A stretch of 64,000 nt of DNA from Spirosoma spitsbergense DSM 19989 (GTDB lineage: Bacteria > Bacteroidota > Bacteroidia > Cytophagales > Spirosomataceae). Positions within the stretch are counted from its first letter, which is position 1. Every line of letters begins with the position of its first letter. The translations under genes were made by a program, and so were the position numbers. Of this stretch, positions 10,101 through 18,882 are shown in pieces. The notes under the pieces are model-generated. The model ran no database searches. It had not been told where the DNA came from and worked only from the letters and a program-made list of their open reading frames with translations. The stretch lies in assembly GCF_000374085.1 (NCBI RefSeq), contig NZ_KB893570.1, positions 65,155 to 129,154 of the forward strand. The letters are read 5' to 3'.

Positions 10101-10730
10101 AAAAAACGCTACCTTGAATATGCCCCATTTGGTCAGGCGACCATGAGCCAGATTTTAACGGAAGAGGAGCGGAACCAGGCCCTGAAACTCTCGGCGAATT
10201 ACCTGTCCAGCAGTTACATTGAAAACAAGGGAAATGGGCAGTTCGAGGTAAAACCATTACCAATCATGGCCCAAACTGCGCCAATATTCGGTATGCTGGC
10301 GCAGGATGTGGACGGTGACGGTAACCTGGATGCCGTTCTGGTGGGCAACGAATACGGTAGCGATATGGTGGGCGGACGTATGGATGCCTTTGATGGACTG
10401 GTACTAAAGGGCGACGGTAAAGGCAATTTCACCCCCTTAACCATTGGCCAGAGCGGTTTCTACGTTCCCGGCAATGCCAAAGCACTCGTTAGCTGGCCCG
10501 ATGTGAAGGGTGAATTAAAAATGGCAGTCACGCAAAACCGGGGGCCATTACGCGTGTTTGCCGTCCGTCAGCCGCAAACATTCACTCCCATTGACCCAAA
10601 AACGACCGCTGTTACTATCCGACTGAAAAACGGGCGTACCCGTCGGCAGGAAATTCCTTTCGGGACATCATTTTACAGTCAGTCAGCACGGGGCGTATGG
10701 CTGCTGCCGGGTGAGTCTATTGTGAAGTGA
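7179..10730 (+). CDS. Large FG-GAP/VCBS-repeat lipoprotein with ASPIC/UnbV domain
   Basis: A 1183-residue surface protein of the CRTAC1/UnbV type common in Bacteroidota. A lipobox ends at Cys23 (FILTSC), so the mature protein is probably lipid-anchored to the outer membrane. At least 13 calcium-binding FG-GAP loops are readable, for example DFNGDQKPDVFF, DYDNDGDLDLFV, DINGDGLADIIA, DFDGDGDLDLFV and DVDGDGNLDAVL; these pack as beta-propeller blades. An ASPIC/UnbV domain lies near residues 540-610 (GATVEYELPDG through LKVTWPGG). Its role is not known; adhesion or glycan handling is a guess. A run of nine G (7518-7526) in the coding sequence is a possible slippage site. The gene ends 1 bp before the convergent DUF4249 gene. 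Confidence 0.88.
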   Translation: MKLSFLNSAWLLPAAFLFILTSCREKTLFDRLDSSDTGITFANTITDTDTLNILNYQYIYNGGGVGIGDFNGDQKPDVFFAGNQVPNRLYINNTETGSGKLHFNDITQSAGVGGGGRWCSGVAVVDINADGKQDIYVSTTLHKKAAQRSNLLYINQGNGADGQPTFREMAADYGVADTTYTTQSAFFDYDNDGDLDLFVLVDQIDDPRNPTNLRARVNDGTSPNTDRLYRNDFDAKRGHAYFTDVTKQAGTLAEGFGLGVNICDINRDGWKDIYITNDFATNDVLYINNHDGTFTNHAHDAFRHTSSSAMGNDVGDINGDGLADIIAMDMLPEDNLRKKSLMGPSSYFAYQEWDRLGYEHQYARNTLQLNQGVQPIDTSHVGMPIFSEISMLAGIAETEWSWSPLLADFDQDGYRDLLVTNGFPRDITDRDFTTYYSSVNTYLTDALRKELTTKMPQVKVSNYAYRNKGNATFENATARWGMTEPSFSNGAAYADFDGDGDLDYVINNINDEAFIYRNNLTDLKSETAHSLRIKFEGDGANPMGLGATVEYELPDGRKEFYEHTPYRGFLSSVDPIAHFGLGKFTTIKNLKVTWPGGRMQILPTINADQTITVSAKNARSDGATQVSIASNSLFQDVTAELGITYKHEETDIIDFNLQKTLLHKLTEYGPALAVGDVNGDGLADMVIGGSSKFSTNILLQQPSGQFIVKAMPTKLSEDAGLLLFDADLDGDLDLYATSGSPEFGISELTEALRHRLYVNDGKGNFTLATNALPNFSLNGSCVKAADFDGDGDLDLFVGGRVEPYKYPMGVPSYLLRNDSKKGEPHFSDVTAQMAPVLAKGGLICDALWTDFDKDGDVDLLLASEWGALTMLRNDKGHLQPVENNGLSDKAGFWNSITPGDFDNDGDIDYLAGNIGQNNLLRASTDRPVRIYAGDFDNNGFYDAFPSVYFKNAQGQYEEYPYFGWDDMVKQMIGIKKRYLEYAPFGQATMSQILTEEERNQALKLSANYLSSSYIENKGNGQFEVKPLPIMAQTAPIFGMLAQDVDGDGNLDAVLVGNEYGSDMVGGRMDAFDGLVLKGDGKGNFTPLTIGQSGFYVPGNAKALVSWPDVKGELKMAVTQNRGPLRVFAVRQPQTFTPIDPKTTAVTIRLKNGRTRRQEIPFGTSFYSQSARGVWLLPGESIVK

Positions 10731-10731
10731 G

Positions 10732-11634
10732 TTAATCTACCCTAACGCGAATATTGGCATCCGATACGCTGGCCGTTCGGCTACTCACGGCGGAGGTGAT
10801 AAAGAAACCTGTAGCCGGTCGGCCGGTGGGGTTCGTGTTGATAATGTTAGTCGGCACGTTGGCGGGTGGGGTAGCAAAAAGCCCCCCATTTGTCACCTGC
10901 GTTCGGACCTGCTGCCAGAAAAGAAAGGCATCGGCCGTTAGGGAATGGACTTCTACCTTTACTATATCCTTCAGCGCATACAGGCTATCCGGATTGATAG
11001 ACCGACGGATAGGCACGATGAATGTCAGACCATCTGCAACCGATGAATTACCCCCAAACACGCCATCCTGCGACGTGATGATGTTGTTCGGTTTGTTCTG
11101 CAACGTTCCATTACGAAAAAACCGAATTCGGTAGTAGTCTACCTGTTTGGGTATGTCGACCGCATAAAACTCGGCCCGATAGCCCTGCGTTGTAGACAAT
11201 GGATTAAGTGCCCGTTTCACAAAAATGAGGGAATCGATGGGCGGTACCGGGTTTATTTTTGAGGTAGACCGGAACGTATCTCCGCCGTACAGAATAGTTA
11301 GCTGATACGTTCGGCCAATGTGCCCCAGCGTATCTTTTCCGGTGGGTTTCCACACATAATAACCCGTGTTCGTGGAGTCTATAAATCGATACGTTTTCCC
11401 GGTATTATCGGTAACCGTGACGGTAGCACTGGTAGCCGCCGGTGGCGTGTTACTATCGAAGTAGCCTGCTGTTTTGGTAAGTCGTATCGTCTGTGAGCCG
11501 GGCTGGTTGGTTAACAGAGCATCTACAGAAAGCTGAACAGGACCGGTATCGAGTTTGGCATCAATAACGGTCGTGCAGCCGTTTAGCCCGATAAATCCTC
11601 CCAGAATATAAAGTAAAAATACAGGACGTTTCAT
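10732..11634 (-). CDS. DUF4249 outer-membrane lipoprotein
   Basis: A 300-residue protein with a lipoprotein signal ending at Cys20 (GLNGC). The following region (VQLSVDALLTNQPGSQTIRLTKTAGYF, then SATVTVTDNTGKTYRF) is typical of DUF4249, a beta-rich family encoded next to TonB-dependent receptors. The frame extends to 11688, but the ATG at 11634 places the signal peptide correctly and avoids overlapping the receptor gene, whose stop is 10 bp upstream. It is probably a surface partner of that receptor; the ligand is unknown. Confidence 0.85.
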   Translation of the reverse strand: MKRPVFLLYILGGFIGLNGCTTVIDAKLDTGPVQLSVDALLTNQPGSQTIRLTKTAGYFDSNTPPAATSATVTVTDNTGKTYRFIDSTNTGYYVWKPTGKDTLGHIGRTYQLTILYGGDTFRSTSKINPVPPIDSLIFVKRALNPLSTTQGYRAEFYAVDIPKQVDYYRIRFFRNGTLQNKPNNIITSQDGVFGGNSSVADGLTFIVPIRRSINPDSLYALKDIVKVEVHSLTADAFLFWQQVRTQVTNGGLFATPPANVPTNIINTNPTGRPATGFFITSAVSSRTASVSDANIRVRVD

Positions 11635-11644
11635 GGTGGAACGG

Positions 11645-14077
11645 CTAGAATTTGAAGTTGTAGGTAACAGATGGAATAATCGTAGCAAAAACCGAATACT
11701 TGATAGCCTCCGTCACCTGTGGTCTATCCGTATTGGGCTGAAAATAAACGGAGAAGGCATTTTTTCGGGCATATACGTTATAGACAGAAAATACCCAGTT
11801 GTCGTCCTTCCGCTTACCTTCCCGTTTGCGTCCCTGCAACGTAGCCGCTAAGTCGAGCCGGTGATAGGCTGGAATACGGTAGTTGTTGCGCGTATTCCCA
11901 TAGTTCTGCGGTACCACAATTCCGTCGTATTCAAACCGGTTTGTGGGAAAGGTTGCCGGGGTACCACTCGCCAGGGTGAAAGTAGCCGAAAAATTCCATC
12001 GTTTAGCCCTGGGGGGGTCAATTAACAGGACTGACGTCAGCACGTGCCGTTTATCAAATCGCGTGGGGTACCAGTTTCCGTTATTGATACCGGCAACCTG
12101 CCGCTCTGTTTTAGCCAGCGTATAGCTTATCCACCCATTCACAACGCCGGTATTTCGTTTCACATAAAACTCAGCTCCGTAAGCACGGCCCTTTCCCGGC
12201 AACAAATCACCTTCCAGGTATTTGTTCAGAATCAGGCGTGCCCCATCGATGTAGTCAATCTGGTTCTGTAACCATTTGTAGTATACCTCTACCGATGCTT
12301 CAAATTCGCTGCCTGTTCCGGTAGAACGACCAAAGTTTTTGAAGTAGCCACCGGCAATCTGGTCAGCCAGTTGCGGCTTGATATTATTCGTCGATGGGGT
12401 CCAGATATCCAGGGGCGTAGAAGCCGACGTGTTGGAAATAAGGTGGACGTACTGCGCCAGTCGGTTGTAACTGGCTTTGAATGAACTGGTATTGTTCAAT
12501 TCGTATTTGGCCGAAAAGCGTGGTTCCCAGTTACCATAAGTCGTAATAATCTGGTTGCGTTTGTACGTGCTGGTCGATACCACCGCCCGTGATTTTCCTA
12601 CCGGCCCATCGGTAGCAAATGTATAGGCTTCGCCGGGTCCAATGTAGTTGAAGAGGGAGTAGCGCAGCCCGTACTGTACTTGCAATTTAGACGTCAGCTG
12701 TTGTTCATTGCCCAGATAAAGGGCATTTTCAAGCGAGTATTTGTTTTCCAGACCGAACGTACGAACGCTTCCCGAGCTGGCCGCCGTGGCCGTGCCAGGC
12801 TGGAAATTATGAAAAATCGCCTGACCACCGAAGGTAACGGTGTTTTTACCCAGGAAGAGCGAAAAATCGGGTTTCAGGCTGTAATCAACAATGCGGGAGT
12901 CGGTACGAAAATAGTCATTAGGGTTTTTCTGTTTCAGGTCGGTGTTGAGCGAGTAGTCGTAGTTGCTGTAATAGGCTGTTGTGTTCAGAAACAGTCTATT
13001 ACTGAACACGTGGTTCCAGCGGGTCGAAACGGTTGTGCTACCCCAGTTAAACCCAAAATCAGCCCCGAATACATCACGACCCAGATAACCGGATATAAAT
13101 ACGGTGTTTTTATCGTTGATTCGATAGTTTGCTTTAGCCGTTAAATCGTAAAAATAGAATTTTGAGCCTTTCAGGTCATTTTTCAGGAAGGGCTGAGCCA
13201 GAATGTCTGCGTACGAACGCCGAGCCGCTACAATAAACGATCCTTTCCCATTAAACAGTGGCCGCTCGTACGATAGTCGACTAAAAATAAGTCCGATACC
13301 CCCATTGAGTTCAGGTTTCTTAGCATTTCCTTCTTTCAGCCGGACATCCAGGATGGAAGCAATCCGACCACCATAGTTGGAAGGAATACCACCCTTAATC
13401 AGTTTGACATCTTTTACCGCATCGGGGTTAAAGACTGAAAAGAAACCAAACAGGTGCGAGGAATTATAGACTGGTGCTTCATCCAGCAGTACCAGATTCT
13501 GGTCGATGCTGCCACCCCGAACGTTGAACCCCGTTGCACCTTCACCCACGGTCGAAACGCCGGGCAAAAGCTGAATACTCCTGATTACATCTACCTCACC
13601 CAGCAAGGCCGGTATCCGCTTCAGCGTTTTCACATCAATCTGGTTGACACTCATCTCGATGTTTTTGACATTATCGTCCTCCCGCTTGGTCGATACGACA
13701 ACTTCCTGAAGCTGCTCACCTTCCTGTTTCAACTCCAGGTTAAGGCGCACGTCGCCCCCGGTTAACTCAACAAATCTCGATTGTTTAGCGTAACCCACAT
13801 AGCTAATAACCAGGTTATAACTTCCGGCAGGAAGCGTAACGGCATAAAATCCATAGCTATTGGTCACGGCACCGGTGCTCGTTTCTTTAACATAGATCGA
13901 AACCCCGATCAGGCCCTCCCCATTGGCGGCATCTTTGATGTAGCCACTAACGGAAAAGGTGGCTGCTGATTGGTCCTTGTTAAAACGGCTGTTCTGGGTC
14001 TGTTGTGCCTTACTCTCCAGGGAAGCAAATACACCAACAAACAGGCAGACCAGCCAATAAGGTATAAAGTATTTCAT
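11645..14077 (-). CDS. TonB-dependent outer-membrane receptor
   Basis: An 810-residue receptor for energy-dependent uptake across the outer membrane. A signal peptide (about residues 1-24) is followed by a carboxypeptidase-regulatory-like domain (about 40-125, VSGYIKDAANGEGLIGVSIYVKETSTGAVTNSYGFY). The plug domain (about 130-250) contains LLPGVSTVGEGATGFNVRGGS, and a C-terminal beta-barrel ends in the aromatic residue Phe. The gene is followed after 10 bp by the DUF4249 lipoprotein gene, a recurrent pair in Bacteroidota. No sigma/anti-sigma genes lie nearby and the substrate is unknown. The 169-bp stretch upstream to the ppk2 end shows no clear promoter. Confidence 0.92.
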   Translation of the reverse strand: MKYFIPYWLVCLFVGVFASLESKAQQTQNSRFNKDQSAATFSVSGYIKDAANGEGLIGVSIYVKETSTGAVTNSYGFYAVTLPAGSYNLVISYVGYAKQSRFVELTGGDVRLNLELKQEGEQLQEVVVSTKREDDNVKNIEMSVNQIDVKTLKRIPALLGEVDVIRSIQLLPGVSTVGEGATGFNVRGGSIDQNLVLLDEAPVYNSSHLFGFFSVFNPDAVKDVKLIKGGIPSNYGGRIASILDVRLKEGNAKKPELNGGIGLIFSRLSYERPLFNGKGSFIVAARRSYADILAQPFLKNDLKGSKFYFYDLTAKANYRINDKNTVFISGYLGRDVFGADFGFNWGSTTVSTRWNHVFSNRLFLNTTAYYSNYDYSLNTDLKQKNPNDYFRTDSRIVDYSLKPDFSLFLGKNTVTFGGQAIFHNFQPGTATAASSGSVRTFGLENKYSLENALYLGNEQQLTSKLQVQYGLRYSLFNYIGPGEAYTFATDGPVGKSRAVVSTSTYKRNQIITTYGNWEPRFSAKYELNNTSSFKASYNRLAQYVHLISNTSASTPLDIWTPSTNNIKPQLADQIAGGYFKNFGRSTGTGSEFEASVEVYYKWLQNQIDYIDGARLILNKYLEGDLLPGKGRAYGAEFYVKRNTGVVNGWISYTLAKTERQVAGINNGNWYPTRFDKRHVLTSVLLIDPPRAKRWNFSATFTLASGTPATFPTNRFEYDGIVVPQNYGNTRNNYRIPAYHRLDLAATLQGRKREGKRKDDNWVFSVYNVYARKNAFSVYFQPNTDRPQVTEAIKYSVFATIIPSVTYNFKF

Positions 14078-14246
14078 TACGTTATCAATAGTATCCTTTG
14101 AGGATAAATACTCAGGTTTTTTTGATAACGCAAAAGTAATCCCGTGTTAGTTCAGCCTAACCAGAAATTAGATAAACCGACTAAATAGCGCGTTGAACGG
14201 CAACAGGTTACCAATAAATTAATTGAAGTTGCTAGGTGGCAGGCCC

Positions 14247-15128
14247 TTATTGCGCCCTAATAATGGGAACGAGTTTCTGTAAGGCTACGAATCGGTCCAC
14301 ATCCGGTTTTTCCTCCGAAATCGGCAGTTTTTTCAGCACTTCTACCAGAATCTTCCCCACCAATAGCCGCATGTTTTTCTTGTCATCAGCCGGAATCACA
14401 TACCAGGGGGTGTTTTCAGTAGCGGTTTCGTTGATAGCATCTTCGTATGCTTTCTGATAGTCATCCCAGAATTCACGTTCTTTAACATCACCCTCTTCAA
14501 ATTTCCAGTTTTTGTCAGCTTCGTCAATACGATCAATCAGCCGGTCGGCCTGTTCTTCTTTGGATACGTGCAGATAAAATTTCACTATCGGAAAGCCATT
14601 CCGGTGCAGAAATTTTTCCATGTCCCGAATGGACTCATAGCGATCTTTAAAGAGTTGTTCCAAATCGTCCGTAACGTTTTCGGGAAGCCGCTGGCTTTCG
14701 GTCAGGATTTCGGGGTGTACTTTGGTAACGATTACTTCCTCATAATACGAGCGGTTGAAGATGCCAATGGTACCCCGTTCGGGTAGTTCGCGCCAGCCCC
14801 GCCATAGCCAATCGTGTCGAAGTTCCTGATCGGTCGGGCGTTTGAACGAGTATCCCTTTATACCCACCGGGTTCGTACCTGTAAATACGTGCTGGATGGT
14901 GCTATCCTTCCCGGCCGCATCCATAGCCTGGAATATTACCAGCAGGCCATAACGGTTGTGGGCGTACATTTTCTCCTGCAGTTTATCAATACCAGAAGCA
15001 TGATCGCTCAGCAGATCTTCATACTCGTCTTTATCGTCATAGAAGTCATCTACTTTAGTAGGTTGTTTTTTAATCTTAAGTGATTTGGAACCGTCGTAAC
15101 GAAATTGCTTTATATCGAAGTCTTTCAT
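14247..15128 (-). CDS. ppk2: Polyphosphate kinase 2-family nucleotide phosphotransferase
   Basis: Transfers phosphate between polyphosphate and nucleotides. At 293 residues it is a single-domain PPK2. The Walker A loop is MDAAGKDS (residues 69-76), followed by the FNRSYYEEV block and the lid region with Arg-rich helices; RLIDRIDEADKNWKFEEGDVKERE is typical of the family. Single-domain members phosphorylate AMP, ADP or both, and the sequence alone does not settle which. The gene is transcribed alone, divergent from msrA. Confidence 0.92.
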   Translation of the reverse strand: MKDFDIKQFRYDGSKSLKIKKQPTKVDDFYDDKDEYEDLLSDHASGIDKLQEKMYAHNRYGLLVIFQAMDAAGKDSTIQHVFTGTNPVGIKGYSFKRPTDQELRHDWLWRGWRELPERGTIGIFNRSYYEEVIVTKVHPEILTESQRLPENVTDDLEQLFKDRYESIRDMEKFLHRNGFPIVKFYLHVSKEEQADRLIDRIDEADKNWKFEEGDVKEREFWDDYQKAYEDAINETATENTPWYVIPADDKKNMRLLVGKILVEVLKKLPISEEKPDVDRFVALQKLVPIIRAQ

Positions 15129-15245
15129 AGTATGATGACGTAAACTTTACGCGGATTAGTGATGTTCTTTCCGTAAGAGTTTATAACCAAAAACCTAACC
15201 AATGGTTGCCATTACCTGCAGCAACTCATTTTTGTTTCAACAAGC

Positions 15246-15812
15246 ATGATAACAAATCAATCAGCCAATACGGACAAGGCAACCCTGGGAACGGGTTGTT
15301 TCTGGTGTACGGAAGCGGTTTATCAATCGCTCGATGGGGTTATTTCAGTTGTATCGGGTTACGAAGGCGGCCGCAAGATAAACCCAACGTATGGAGAAGT
15401 ATGCACGGGGAATACCGGCCACGCCGAATGCGTAGAAATTACGTACGATCCCGCCAAAATAACGTATCAGGATTTACTCGAAGCCTTTTTCCGGAGTCAC
15501 GACCCAACCACACTGAATCGTCAGGGAAATGACGTAGGCACGCAGTATCGGTCGGTTATTTTTTATCATAACGACGAACAGAAGCAACTCGCCGAAACGG
15601 CGATAAAAGAACTGGACAAATCGGGGGCCTATAATAACCCCATTGTAACGGAAGTTACCCCTGCCGAAACATTCTTTGCAGCTGAAGCATACCACCAAAA
15701 CTACTTCATTAACAATCCGAATCAAGGCTATTGCGCCTTTGTCGTTGCTCCTAAAGTAGACAAGTTCAAGAAGGTATTCAAGGACAAGCTGAAGCCGGAA
15801 CTAGCTCATTAG
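15246..15812 (+). CDS. msrA: Peptide methionine (S)-S-oxide reductase
   Basis: Repairs the S epimer of methionine sulfoxide in proteins. The 188-residue protein has the catalytic GCFWC motif (Cys18, Cys21), the GYEGG loop, GHAECVEITYDP and the C-terminal AEAYHQNYF segment. No signal peptide is evident, so it should act in the cytoplasm. It ends shortly before a strong intrinsic terminator. msrB lies separately at 39751-40158. Confidence 0.97.
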   Translation: MITNQSANTDKATLGTGCFWCTEAVYQSLDGVISVVSGYEGGRKINPTYGEVCTGNTGHAECVEITYDPAKITYQDLLEAFFRSHDPTTLNRQGNDVGTQYRSVIFYHNDEQKQLAETAIKELDKSGAYNNPIVTEVTPAETFFAAEAYHQNYFINNPNQGYCAFVVAPKVDKFKKVFKDKLKPELAH

Positions 15813-15840
15813 CAGCAACATCACATAAAACTTTGTCACA

Positions 15841-15869
15841 AAAAAATCCCCGACGCGGGGATTTTTTTT
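15841..15869 (+). terminator. Intrinsic terminator of msrA
   Basis: The stem AAAAAATCCCCG pairs with CGGGGATTTTTT around a 3-nt loop, followed by a T run, 28 bp after the msrA stop. Confidence 0.9.
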
Positions 15870-16029
15870 GCGTTCAGGTTAAACAAAGCAGGAATGGCCA
15901 GAAAAGTAATCCCCTGATATTGAGAAACTTAATACGAATAAATTCTCTTTATTGTGTCAATCGTTTACTTCAGATTAGTATATTCGTACCGTAATGGATA
16001 ATATGACCGATTAATAAGTGACAAGGATA

Positions 16030-16037
16030 TACATTTG
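16030..16037 (+). promoter_or_regulatory. Possible -7 box for the outer-membrane protein gene
   Basis: TACATTTG fits the Bacteroidota TAnnTTTG element and lies 60 bp before the start. No convincing -33 element is visible. The rest of the 285-bp spacer between msrA and this gene is AT-rich with no other feature apart from the msrA terminator. Confidence 0.4.
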
Positions 16038-16097
16038 CTACGCCAATTGTTTCATATTTACTTTGTTTCAAATTCTAACGTAAATCAGTAGAACAAA

Positions 16098-16622
16098 ATG
16101 AAAAAAATCAACTTTTCAATCTTATTGGTGCTTGGCTTGTTAGCCGGTACCCAATCGTTTGCTCAACTTGCCATCGATAAGGGCACCAAATTTGTCAACC
16201 TCGGAATTGGCGTTGGAGGTTATTCCAGTGCCGGTGGTATCGCCTTCGGTGCATCCGCTGACTTTGGCGTTGCACCTAACTTTACGGTGGGTGGCCAGAT
16301 TGCTTACCGTAGCTTCAACTATGGCTATCTTGGCTACAACGATAAAATCAATTACCTGTATTTTGCAGCTCGTGGTTCTTATCACTTTAACCAATTGCTA
16401 AACTTGAGTACTGACAAAGCTGATCTTTACGCAGGATTAGGCATTGGTTACGAAAGCGTTTCTTACAGCAACAACATTTACGGTGGCAGTACCTTCGGGA
16501 GTGGCATTTTCGTTCCTATCCACCTGGGGGGTCGTTATTTCTTTAGCGATAACGTAGGTGGTTTTGCTGAATTAGGTACTGGTATTGCTCCGCTCCTGTT
16601 GGGCGTTACCTTCAAGTTTTAA
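16098..16622 (+). CDS. Small outer-membrane beta-barrel protein
   Basis: A 174-residue protein with a clear signal peptide (MKKINFSILLVLGLLAGTQSFAQ). Alternating glycine/aromatic strands follow (FVNLGIGVGGY, FTVGGQIAYRSFNYGY, YFAARGSYHF, LYAGLGIGYESVSY, VPIHLGGRYFF), and the final residue is Phe. This is the usual build of an eight-stranded barrel such as the OmpA/OmpX-like or porin-family proteins of Bacteroidota. The function is unknown; probably structural or stress-related. It is transcribed alone and closed by a strong hairpin. Confidence 0.85.
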   Translation: MKKINFSILLVLGLLAGTQSFAQLAIDKGTKFVNLGIGVGGYSSAGGIAFGASADFGVAPNFTVGGQIAYRSFNYGYLGYNDKINYLYFAARGSYHFNQLLNLSTDKADLYAGLGIGYESVSYSNNIYGGSTFGSGIFVPIHLGGRYFFSDNVGGFAELGTGIAPLLLGVTFKF

Positions 16623-16635
16623 TTAACCAATAGCG

Positions 16636-16686
16636 TACCCAACAGAAAGGCCAATCCTGAGTTAGGATTGGCCTTTCTGTTGGGTA
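16636..16686. terminator. Bidirectional terminator hairpin
   Basis: Perfect 23-bp stem, 16636-16658 with 16664-16686, and a 5-nt loop. It lies between the convergent barrel gene and prolyl oligopeptidase gene and probably ends transcription from both sides. Confidence 0.85.
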
Positions 16687-16693
16687 TATCAAG

Positions 16694-18838
16694 TTACTTA
16701 CTCGCTACTTCCCTCAGGCTTTTCACACCCATATTCCAGAGAATAAAGGAATAGATATCGGCTGCTGTTTCGATATTCTTTTTGGTATTACTCGCTCCAT
16801 GCCCAGAATTGGTATCTATCCGAATCAGGACGGGGTTATCTCCTTTGTACAATTCCTGCAACGTAGCCGCGTATTTGAACGAGTGCGCCGGAACAACCCG
16901 GTCATCATGGTCGGCGGTGGTGATAAGCGTGGCCGGGTAATTCAGACCGGGCTTGATGTTCTGTATTGGCGAGTAAGCGTATATTGCCTTAAACTCCTCA
17001 GGGTTATCACTGCTACCATAATCGGCAATCCAGTTCCAGCCAATGGTAAATTTGTGAAACCGCAGCATATCCATGACACCCACCTGCGGAATAGCCACCC
17101 GAAACAAGTCAGGTCGCTGATTCATAACGGCACCTACCAGCAGTCCGCCGTTCGAGCCTCCCTGTATCGCCAGTTTGTCCGTACTCGTATAGTTCTGGGC
17201 AATAAGGTACTCGGCAGCCGCAATGAAATCATCGAATACGTTCTGTTTCTTGAGTTTCATCCCCTGTTCGTGCCATTTCTCGCCATACTCACTACCACCC
17301 CGCAGGTTAGCCTGGGCATACACGCCACCCTGCTCAAGAAAGGGAATCCTGAACGGACTGAATGCCGGTGGTAAACTGATGTTGAAGCCTCCGTATCCAT
17401 AAAGCAGCGTTGGATTTGTTCCGTCCAGTTTCAATCCTTTCCGGTACGTCAGGAACATAGGCACTTTTGTACCGTCTTTGCTGGTGTAGAAAACCTGCTT
17501 GGTTTCGTATTCGTCCGGCTTAAAATCTACTTCGGGGGCGCGGAAGACGCTGCTCTTTCCGGTGGCAATGTCGTAGCGGTAAATGGTAGGCGGAAAAGTG
17601 AACGAGGTAAATGTGTAGAATACGAATTTATCGTCTTTCTCCCCCCCAAACCCACCGGCAGAACCCAGTGCTGGCAGCTGGACTTCACTTTCTTTTTTCC
17701 CCTTGTAATTGAACACCTCTATTTTTGAGGTCACGTCTTTCGAGTACTCAACAAATAGTTTTTCACCAGCAGCATTAACACTATTCTCCGCAATGGGTTC
17801 GGGTTTTTCGGGAATAAGTGTCGAAAATGCTCCCTTCTTTGTGTCGTAGGCAATTACCTTGCTGTTAGGAGCTTTCTCGTTGGTCAGAATTAGTAGCCGT
17901 GCACCGTCATTGTCCACTACATTATAGCTAAAATCTGTCACTTCGGCCACAACTGGTTTGAATGTATTGCCAGCTGGTGCCAATTGCTTATCCATATAGA
18001 AGAGGGCATTTCCATCTTTGCCTTGCCCCCGGTCGCTCACCGTTAGTAGCACAAACCGCTCATCGTCGGTGGTACGAACGGTATGGAAACGCTGCGGGTG
18101 GCTGGCATCTTTAAATACCAGCCGGTCGGCCGATTGCGGTGTGTTCAATTTATGAAAATACACCTGATGGTTTTCATTTTTAGCCGCCAGTGCGCTTCCT
18201 TCGGGTTTGGGGTAGCGGCTGTAATAAAACCCATCTCCCTGCCAAGCAGCCCCTGAAACTTTTACCCATTCAATGGTTTCGGGCAGGTACTTTTTGGTAG
18301 CCAAATCCATTATCTGGTACTCCTGCCAGTCGGAACCACCTTTCGATAAACCAACCACGGCGTACTTTCCATCTTTCGAGAGGGAGAATGCCCCCAGGCG
18401 GGTGGTGCCATCCGTCGACAATTTATTCGGGTCAATGACGATTTCGGGCGTGGCATCAAGTCCTCTCTGCCGGTATAATACCGACTGATTCTGAAGACCG
18501 TCGTTTTTCGAGTAATAATACCATTCTCCCCGGCGGCTCGGTGCCGAGTATTTAGGATAGTTATACACCTGTTCCAGCCGGTCCTGCATCTGCTTCCGAT
18601 AAGGAATCTGGGCCAGATAATCGAATGTAACTTTATTCTCGGCCTTAACCCAATCGGCTGTTTCTGCCGAACGGTCATCTTCAAGCCAGCGGTATGGGTC
18701 TTTAACCTGTGTACCATGATAGGTATCAACCTGGTCTGTTTTACGTGCATTAGGATAGGAAAGAGGCTGGGTGTTCTGACCCATAGCCACCGAAGTACTG
18801 ACCATAAGAAGCAACTGAAGAGACGAAAAATGACGCAT
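16694..18838 (-). CDS. Prolyl oligopeptidase (S9A family)
   Basis: A serine peptidase that cuts short peptides after proline. The 714-residue protein has a signal peptide (cleavage near residue 20, SVAMGQ), so it is probably periplasmic. The order is propeller domain then C-terminal alpha/beta-hydrolase. The nucleophile is Ser562 in GGSNGG, the acid is an Asp in ADHDDRVVP (near 645), and the base is His680 in SGHGASN. The typical N-terminal block DPYRWLEDD is present. The gene lies downstream of the DEDDh exonuclease gene with a 44-bp spacer. Confidence 0.95.
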   Translation of the reverse strand: MRHFSSLQLLLMVSTSVAMGQNTQPLSYPNARKTDQVDTYHGTQVKDPYRWLEDDRSAETADWVKAENKVTFDYLAQIPYRKQMQDRLEQVYNYPKYSAPSRRGEWYYYSKNDGLQNQSVLYRQRGLDATPEIVIDPNKLSTDGTTRLGAFSLSKDGKYAVVGLSKGGSDWQEYQIMDLATKKYLPETIEWVKVSGAAWQGDGFYYSRYPKPEGSALAAKNENHQVYFHKLNTPQSADRLVFKDASHPQRFHTVRTTDDERFVLLTVSDRGQGKDGNALFYMDKQLAPAGNTFKPVVAEVTDFSYNVVDNDGARLLILTNEKAPNSKVIAYDTKKGAFSTLIPEKPEPIAENSVNAAGEKLFVEYSKDVTSKIEVFNYKGKKESEVQLPALGSAGGFGGEKDDKFVFYTFTSFTFPPTIYRYDIATGKSSVFRAPEVDFKPDEYETKQVFYTSKDGTKVPMFLTYRKGLKLDGTNPTLLYGYGGFNISLPPAFSPFRIPFLEQGGVYAQANLRGGSEYGEKWHEQGMKLKKQNVFDDFIAAAEYLIAQNYTSTDKLAIQGGSNGGLLVGAVMNQRPDLFRVAIPQVGVMDMLRFHKFTIGWNWIADYGSSDNPEEFKAIYAYSPIQNIKPGLNYPATLITTADHDDRVVPAHSFKYAATLQELYKGDNPVLIRIDTNSGHGASNTKKNIETAADIYSFILWNMGVKSLREVASK

Positions 18839-18882
18839 AGTGTATGTTGATGATTATAGATGAACTGTATTTCTACACCGCA

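Noticed and set aside
15841-15869. Including the msrA and barrel-gene hairpins in the spacer-repeat pattern
   Set aside because: They follow last genes, have terminator features (T runs or a convergent position) and no following co-directional start.
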